Positions 47,710 to 52,531 of a DNA stretch of 52,531 nt are shown here, in pieces (position 1 is the stretch's first letter; each line of letters begins with the position of its first letter). The notes under the pieces were generated by a model. It worked only from the letters and a program-made list of their open reading frames with translations. It was not told where the DNA came from and made no database searches. The stretch comes from Myxococcales bacterium (GTDB lineage: Bacteria; Myxococcota_A; UBA9160; UBA4427), in assembly GCA_012960035.1 (NCBI GenBank), contig DUBZ01000155.1, forward strand, positions 333 through 52,863. Reading direction: 5' to 3'. A program made the translations under genes and the position numbers.

Positions 47710-48280
47710 TTCCAAATTCTCCAGCGCCCGGGCGAGGTTGTCTCCGCGGGGCTTGTAAATCGATGTGTGATTGTGGTGGTCGTCGTGCTCGTTGAAGTGG
47801 CCGATGAGGCCGAAAACGGTGCTCGAAAGCGCTGCGTGTGTCGGAGTTCGCCGTGGCAGTCAAAATTACGGACGCCCGCACACTCCGAACCGCGTCAATC
47901 TCTAGCACCCGACGGTTTTCTGCCCGCCCGGACCCTAGAGAGAGGCTGAGTATTCGGGCGAAACCGCGTTCTGTCAACGGGGGGCGATAGAGCGAAGGGC
48001 GCAAATTGTGCCGAAATCGTACGGGGGTCTCGTTTTGCGTTTCGCTCGGCATGCGACTGCATTTCAGCGGGTCATTTGAGTCGAGGCCAGAGGGTTGGAC
48101 ACCGTCCCTCCAGCATCCTCGACCGTTCGCCCGAAGCCGCGACAGCGCTTGCAGGCTCAAACCTCCCACAGGGCCGACTCGGGGAGGCGTCACGCAGATC
48201 GCTTTTGCCACGACGCCAGCGGTACGTCCGTACGCCGAGCGATCGCGATACGAAGTTCGACGGGAACGGGTGTGCTTCGG
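47710..48280. other. Intergenic region, no gene seen
   Basis: 571 bases without a convincing frame. Open frames on both strands (for example 47702-48211 minus) give Arg/Pro-rich sequence without family features. I see no tRNA or known small RNA. It holds the promoter of the glycan cluster. Confidence 0.5.
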
Positions 48281-48412
48281 CTACTCGGGCTTGGTCTCGC
48301 CGTCGTAGTGGGTGCAAAGCTTGCATCCCTCTGGCAGCTCCTTGCCGCGCCACTCCCGATTGAGGTCTTCAATGGTGTACTGCGGAAGCGAGCGCGTGAG
48401 CTGTTCTTTCAC
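48281..48412 (-). CDS. Possible small CxxC protein downstream of the TPR gene
   Basis: From a GTG at 48412 the 43-residue product is MKEQLTRSLPQYTIEDLNRE, then GKELPEGCKLCTHYDGETKPE. It reads like real protein and has a CxxC. Six residues further upstream in the same frame is CALC, so a start there would give two CxxC pairs and a zinc-ribbon-like protein, but no standard start codon exists. It follows the TPR gene by about 30 bases on the same strand. It may be a true mini-protein, use a rare start or be a remnant. Confidence 0.45.
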   Translation of the reverse strand: MKEQLTRSLPQYTIEDLNREWRGKELPEGCKLCTHYDGETKPE

Positions 48413-48443
48413 GACGCACAGCGCACATGAAGCGCGTCCAAAT

Positions 48444-48995
48444 TCACTTCGGCTGTCTGCGCTTGATCTCTGCCGCGAGGGAGGTGTGGGCGGCCAACAG
48501 TGTATCGGGGCATTGCCCGCCGCAGCGTTCGCGAAGTCGATCGAGTTTAAACAGGATCTTACCCGCCTTCTTTCGCTTTTCGAGATCCAAGTACGAGAAG
48601 GCGAGATACTTGTATGCCACATGCAAGCCTCGATTCGTGCGTATTGCCTTGCGAAACTGTCTCGCCGCCTTGTCGTGAAGTTTTTCGCAACGAAACGCCA
48701 TGCCCTGAAGAAACTGCACGTTGGCGTCCCCACCCGCTTGCTTTAAAACGAAGCCGAGGTTCTCCTGCGCCTTCTTGCATTTCCCTGCCTTGAGTAGATC
48801 AAGGCCTTCTTGGAACTTGCCCTTGACGTCGCCTCTTGCGTCATGGATGCCCAGGTAGTCTGCCTCGCCGCCGATATTGGGTCCCGGCAGGGCAACCACA
48901 CCCGCTTGCGCAACTGGGCAACTCGAGAGTGCGACCAGTGCAAGCAAACAACGAAAGTTGAGGGGGGACTTGGCGATTTGAGTGAATAAGCCCAT
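48444..48995 (-). CDS. Exported TPR protein
   Basis: A 183-residue protein with a signal sequence (FRCLLALVALSSCPVAQAG), possibly a lipoprotein at the SSC. Two to three TPR units follow: FQEGLDLLKAGKCKKAQENL, ANVQFLQGMAFRCEKLHDKA, LHVAYKYLAFSYLDLEKRKK. It ends with a charged helix containing paired cysteines (LRERCGGQCPD). TPRs mediate protein contacts in the envelope. The ATG at 48995 has GGGAGGAAACAG upstream, a strong site; the frame to 49187 is not needed. Confidence 0.8.
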   Translation of the reverse strand: MGLFTQIAKSPLNFRCLLALVALSSCPVAQAGVVALPGPNIGGEADYLGIHDARGDVKGKFQEGLDLLKAGKCKKAQENLGFVLKQAGGDANVQFLQGMAFRCEKLHDKAARQFRKAIRTNRGLHVAYKYLAFSYLDLEKRKKAGKILFKLDRLRERCGGQCPDTLLAAHTSLAAEIKRRQPK

Positions 48996-49540
48996 CTGTT
49001 TCCTCCCGCTATTTATTCGGGGCGCGAGACAGGCTCGTCTCAAGGACTCTACGATGCTCTGTAAGGAGAGTAAGTAGTGCTTTTTGATGGAGACCGCGCG
49101 AATTAAATCGATCGCTTGCGACTCCGCGCGAATCGCGGCCTCAATATCGCCTGTCTCAGCGAAGGCCGCAGGCGACATCGAAGGCACGAGGCCCCTGCGT
49201 CTTCGGGAAAGCGCGACCGGATCGTGCTCTCACCCGAGTTGCGCGTCTCGTGCCAGTGCCTGTGGGTGGGTAGGAGCTGTTGCTGTTGCTGTGGCTTCGA
49301 CGCAAGTGTGAGTTCTCGTTTTTGGAGGGATTACGCTGGAACGTGTCGAAACGAAGACAGATCGATGCAATGGATTCGGACTTTCCTGCACCGCAGTTGC
49401 GTGTCTGTGATGACGTTTTGTACGCATCCGTACACGTGTGAGGTGTTGGTCTTTGACTATGCAAGTTTCGCTAAAGCACATTTTGACGCACTCCGATACT
49501 TCAATGAATTCTCGGGCAAAATCCCGATTCGGAGTGACCA
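48996..49540. other. AT-richer intergenic region, no gene seen
   Basis: 545 bases between the TPR gene and the secreted protein. Open frames give unlikely sequence, including a CCCCC run from a GCTGTT microsatellite near 49280. A small inverted repeat TCGGG/CCCGA (49512-49527) sits just before the next gene's ribosome site. The base composition shift, also in the next gene, hints at recent acquisition. Confidence 0.5.
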
Positions 49541-50146
49541 ATGCAATACGCCCGACTTCGTTCGTTTATGCTCGTGACGACGGTGACGATATTCTTCTGC
49601 GGCACTGCCTTTGCGGATTCGTTTGATATCGACTGCGGCGGTCAGGATGACGTTGATACCGACCCGGCAATGATCGTGGCATGCAATGTTGGCACCGTTG
49701 GGTTCATCGACGATTTGAATATTGATCTTCACTTCGAAAACCTCTCCGGAGGCGAGTACGCGACCGATCTACAGATTACGCTAATTCATATTTCGACTGG
49801 GACTTCGGCTGTCATCTACGCGGGGCCCGAAGTCTTGGGTCCGAATTCGATCATGAACGCATCGTTTGACGACTCGGCTGAGGCTCTTCCGTCCGTCTTA
49901 ATTGGCGACATTATTGGCATCTTCCTCCCGGAAGAGACGCTGTCGGCGTTTTTCGGTCACGAGCTTTCTGGCGTCTGGAACCTTTCGATTCTAGATAGGG
50001 TGTTTCCGGGCGAAGGCATCGATCTCATTGATTGGGGTATGACGGGGAACCATGTCCCCGAGCTTGGAAGCGGTCTCTTGCTTGGGTTCGGATTGTTTGC
50101 GCTCTCACGCCTTTCGAACGAACGCAAGTTGGGGCGCATACGCTAG
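49541..50146 (+). CDS. Secreted protein with P-domain-like fold and PEP-CTERM-like tail
   Basis: A 201-residue exported protein. A signal peptide (LVTTVTIFFCGTAFA) is followed by a beta-rich body. IDDLNIDLHFENLSG and SGVWNLSILDRVFPGEGIDL, with LIDWGMTG near the end, resemble the proprotein convertase P domain. The C-terminus VPELGSGLLLGFGLFALSRL plus a basic end has the PEP-CTERM design, with VPEL for VPEP, so an exosortase might process it; none is in the window. GGAG seven bases before the ATG supports the start. Its GC is lower than that of its neighbours. Confidence 0.72.
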   Translation: MQYARLRSFMLVTTVTIFFCGTAFADSFDIDCGGQDDVDTDPAMIVACNVGTVGFIDDLNIDLHFENLSGGEYATDLQITLIHISTGTSAVIYAGPEVLGPNSIMNASFDDSAEALPSVLIGDIIGIFLPEETLSAFFGHELSGVWNLSILDRVFPGEGIDLIDWGMTGNHVPELGSGLLLGFGLFALSRLSNERKLGRIR

Positions 50147-50253
50147 AGCGCGTAGCGACTCGTCCTGAATGAATTCAGAAGCATGGGTCAATCTTCCCTA
50201 CGATCACGCCGATCTTCCTACGCGACTGCAACTGCGGTGAGGAGCGGCTTCCA

Positions 50254-50757
50254 GTGCATTGTAAGAATCATTGGTGTGTGAGTCGGTGTGTGGCGTTGAT
50301 CTGCCTTGCGATCGCAATGTGGCTCATTCCAGCGCTTTCACTCGGCGCTGATGACAATGCATCCCCGGCCGAAGTCATGGACGCCTTCAATACGGCCATC
50401 GATCGCGGCGACGCGAAGGCTGCAGCGTCGCTACTCACGCGAGACGCCACCGTGTTCGAAATGGGGCTCGCAGATCGGTCGCGCCGTGACTACGAAGGAC
50501 TTCACCTCAAACTCGATATCGAATTTGCGCGCACCACGACTCGGACGTTGGTGAGTCGACGCCAAGGCGCGGATGGCTCACTTCACTGGATCCTCAGTCT
50601 CTATAAAGGTGAGGGCACCTTCGAGGGCAAGCGCGTTCTCGGCAGTACCGCCGAGACCGCGCTGCTTCGCCAGGTCGCTGGACGTTGGCGTATCGCCCAT
50701 CTGCACTGGTCAACCCACGACGTACTCCTCGAAGAAGCGAAGCCGAACGCAAAGTAG
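50254..50757 (+). CDS. Exported NTF2/SnoaL-like protein
   Basis: A 167-residue protein with a signal peptide (VALICLAIAMWLIPALSLGA) and an NTF2-like body: VMDAFNTAIDRGDAKAAASL, DATVFEMG, then strands ending in AGRWRIAHLHWSTHD. The cone-shaped fold binds small ligands or catalyses simple reactions. Relatives with a terminal HLHWS motif are often found near copper proteins; a cupredoxin and its membrane neighbour are convergent here. The GTG at 50254 has AGGAG about nine bases upstream. Confidence 0.78.
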   Translation: MHCKNHWCVSRCVALICLAIAMWLIPALSLGADDNASPAEVMDAFNTAIDRGDAKAAASLLTRDATVFEMGLADRSRRDYEGLHLKLDIEFARTTTRTLVSRRQGADGSLHWILSLYKGEGTFEGKRVLGSTAETALLRQVAGRWRIAHLHWSTHDVLLEEAKPNAK

Positions 50758-50774
50758 ACGCGTCGACGAAAGCG

Positions 50775-52325
50775 CTATTCCACGATCGGTTGAGCCAGTG
50801 TCCAAAGGCTCAAAAGCGTGTACGCGATCATCAATGCCAAGAACGGGAGCTGGCTCCAGGTTGCGGCGCGTCGCGTCGGGGAGTCGCGTTGGGCGAGTAT
50901 GTGGGCCAAGACGGTTGCCGCGATATGGCCCAACACGATCGCGGTTGCGGCGGAATACCAAACAAAGCGCACGCCTACGATTCCGATGTCGACCTGATAT
51001 CCCGCGGTTCCCAACATATTCCAGCCAAAGCCGAATGGATCAGACGCGAGCGGGATGAGGTACTGCCCGGACACCAGTAGCATCGAAAGGTAATGGGCGA
51101 GGTGGTACGCGATCGCAATTGGAACCAGCGTTGCGACAAGTGAGCACGCGATCTGTTTGGGGCTCGCAACTTCTGACGCCGACGCGCCACCGGGCCCAAT
51201 TGCCGCCCACCGCGTAAGCCACGCAGACCCGAGAATCGCAGCGACAAAGAACAACGGCGCCGCGACGAAGCCCAACGTTGAAATTGTTTCGTCATCGGTG
51301 AAGCCGATGTCGCGTAGGGTCGCGAGTACCGGTTGCATCCACGTCGTGATGCTCAGGTGGTCGGCCAAGTCGAGCCACTGCTGGGTTTCAAGGAAGCCAT
51401 CGAAGGTGACCGTGGCAAGCATGGACGTCACGAAGAGCATCTGAGAAAGGGAAAGCGGAAGTCCCTCTATTAGGGCGATGCCCGGGGGCCGAAGTGACCA
51501 CGCGCGGCTCTGATTCGAAGTGGTGGGCCTTACTTCGAAGGGCGAAAACCGGGCGAGGACGCCAAACGCGATGCTGAAAAACTCGCCCTGTTGAAGCCAC
51601 TGCGTTCGACCGAACCGGAGCATCCCCGCCAATGTGATAACCGAGTAGACCGCCATCGCCCAGGCGAGTGCGTATGGCACGTCGGCCCTTGACCACACGA
51701 GTTCGAGCCAGGCGAACACGGCGAACAGCACGAGCCCGGGCCAGACGTTGGTCACGACTGAGGTGGGTTGCTTTTGAACCAAGGGGCGACCTAGTCGTCG
51801 CTGCGCACAGGCGTCGAGTCCGTCGAGTACCGATCGAAGCGGATGCAGCGTCGTCCATAGGTCGCCAAAGAAAATGCACGCGAACGACAGGCCGACCCAT
51901 CCCACGACCCAAACCAAAGTGGGTGCGATGTTGTGATAAGGGTCCTGAGTTCCGAAGATGCCAGCGCCGATCGCGAGCAACCACAAGCACGCAGCGATCA
52001 GGCGATAGACGAATACTGCCGGCCGACTCGTAAGTGGACGTAGGGCGCGAATCGCGAGAAGGTCGGTTTTGGGGATGCTGCCTTCCGCAGGGGAGGTCCC
52101 TGGCTCCCTACCACCGCGAACGAACGAAACGACAACAAATGAAAGTACGATGGAAGCCGCGGCGCCAAGCAACCAAATGTTGAGAGGCAAGGGAAGGTCG
52201 TATCGCTCACCGAAGCCGTGAGCGATCGCGGGTTCAACCGCGAGCGATACGGACGCGACAACCAGGGCTGCAGCCGGAAGAATCTGTTCGAAACGAAATG
52301 TGCGAGGCGTCTTCACGTCGCTCAC
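50775..52325 (-). CDS. Polytopic membrane protein beside a cupredoxin
   Basis: A 516-residue protein with about 11 or 12 membrane helices after a signal-like start (LPAAALVVASVSLAVEPAIA). The motif AHGFGERYDLPLPLNIWLLG opens the mature part. Proteins with this opening are common in high-GC bacteria and are sometimes labelled fenitrothion hydrolase on weak grounds. No catalytic site is obvious; conserved His (AYHLAHYLSMLLV, VLGHIAATVLAH) could bind metal or haem. The GTG start abuts the TAA of the cupredoxin gene (TAAGTG), so the two are coupled and may share a copper or respiratory role. Confidence 0.75.
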   Translation of the reverse strand: MSDVKTPRTFRFEQILPAAALVVASVSLAVEPAIAHGFGERYDLPLPLNIWLLGAAASIVLSFVVVSFVRGGREPGTSPAEGSIPKTDLLAIRALRPLTSRPAVFVYRLIAACLWLLAIGAGIFGTQDPYHNIAPTLVWVVGWVGLSFACIFFGDLWTTLHPLRSVLDGLDACAQRRLGRPLVQKQPTSVVTNVWPGLVLFAVFAWLELVWSRADVPYALAWAMAVYSVITLAGMLRFGRTQWLQQGEFFSIAFGVLARFSPFEVRPTTSNQSRAWSLRPPGIALIEGLPLSLSQMLFVTSMLATVTFDGFLETQQWLDLADHLSITTWMQPVLATLRDIGFTDDETISTLGFVAAPLFFVAAILGSAWLTRWAAIGPGGASASEVASPKQIACSLVATLVPIAIAYHLAHYLSMLLVSGQYLIPLASDPFGFGWNMLGTAGYQVDIGIVGVRFVWYSAATAIVLGHIAATVLAHILAQRDSPTRRAATWSQLPFLALMIAYTLLSLWTLAQPIVE

Positions 52326-52531
52326 TTAGCGAGGGTGGACTTCGAGGTAGAGCAGGGCGCGGTGCTTGCTCTTCCCGTGCGCGTGGCCGTGGACTTCCAT
52401 CGCGAAGCGTCCGGCGATGCGCGCATCCAGCTTCATGGTCGAGGGTTTGCCCGGTTCAATATGCGCTTCTACGTCGTAACCGTGCAAGTGAAGTGCAATC
52501 GCGGTGTCGGAAGTGAAAACGATCGCGATCG
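52326..52531 (-). CDS. Cupredoxin-like domain protein, C-terminal fragment cut by window edge
   Basis: The last ~68 codons of a gene that enters from the right edge. The translation has IVFTSDTAIALHLHGYDVEA, PGKPSTMKLDARIAGRFAME and VHGHAHGKSKHRALLYLEVH. This is the C-terminal half of a cupredoxin fold, with His residues at likely copper sites but no Cys ligand in view, so copper binding is uncertain. It directly precedes the polytopic membrane gene. Confidence 0.75.
   Translation of the reverse strand, partial: IAIVFTSDTAIALHLHGYDVEAHIEPGKPSTMKLDARIAGRFAMEVHGHAHGKSKHRALLYLEVHPR

Noticed and set aside
47702..48211. 169-codon minus-strand frame upstream of the glycan cluster
   Set aside because: Arg/Pro-rich composition typical of a GC-biased shadow frame and no ribosome site.
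49455..49480. Sigma-54-like site before the PEP-CTERM-like gene
   Set aside because: GG and GC are eleven bases apart rather than ten.
49116..49577. 153-codon plus-strand frame with a CCCCC run
   Set aside because: The cysteine run comes from a GCTGTT microsatellite, and the frame overlaps the better-supported secreted protein start.

Overview
The window is a high-GC chromosomal segment of a Gram-negative bacterium, most likely from the former Deltaproteobacteria (Myxococcota or Desulfobacterota-like). The pointers are the nadC-birA-coaX block, an MglA-type GTPase relative, a sigma-54 activator paired with a FliA-type sigma factor, a receiver protein with a long acidic linker, a WS/DGAT acyltransferase and many lipoproteins. 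Species cannot be named from the sequence. I saw no rRNA, tRNA, CRISPR array, IS element or prophage. Both ends cut genes.

Layout. 1-9.8 kb: a cut membrane protein, a small lipoprotein, a WS/DGAT acyltransferase and an SDR, then a three-gene unit (SucC-like, SucD-like, small one-cluster ferredoxin), a membrane glycosyltransferase, a matrixin-like lipoprotein and an aldo-keto reductase. 9.8-19.1 kb: miaE, a class V aminotransferase, a small membrane protein, dgt, two unrecognised conserved-looking genes, a 963-residue protein with an RG-rich and acidic centre and a DHH-like C-terminus, and queE. 19.1-25.7 kb: a start-less coding remnant, a PF10023-type metallopeptidase lipoprotein overlapping prmA head to head, a JAMM protein coupled to a TolB-like lipoprotein, sat and ald. 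25.7-35.1 kb, all on the minus strand: receiver protein, nadC, birA, coaX, a helical repeat-like protein, an MglA-like protein without the P-loop lysine, and a three-GAF protein with a broken GGDEF motif. 35.3-43.2 kb: PP2C phosphatase, FliA-family sigma factor behind a sigma-54-type promoter, an NtrC-type activator, a PAS histidine kinase with a coupled receiver, and a membrane coiled-coil protein ending in a RelE-like domain. 43.4-47.7 kb: a glycan or glycolipid cluster of two paralogous GT4 enzymes, two methyltransferases and a small membrane protein. 48.2-52.5 kb: a TPR protein, a possible CxxC mini-protein, a secreted P-domain-like protein with a PEP-CTERM-like tail, an NTF2-like protein, a polytopic membrane protein and the end of a cupredoxin.

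How parts work together. The 35-43 kb block reads as a signalling module: kinase and activator feeding a sigma-54 promoter that drives a second sigma factor, with a phosphatase beside it. The 25.7-30.3 kb operon looks like a sensor/switch set in which both the GTPase-like and the cyclase-like parts have lost key residues. The strongest candidates for undescribed biology are the membrane-anchored coiled-coil/RelE-like fusion, the RG/acidic DHH-like giant with its two unknown upstream genes, and the catalytically degenerate GTPase/GGDEF operon.
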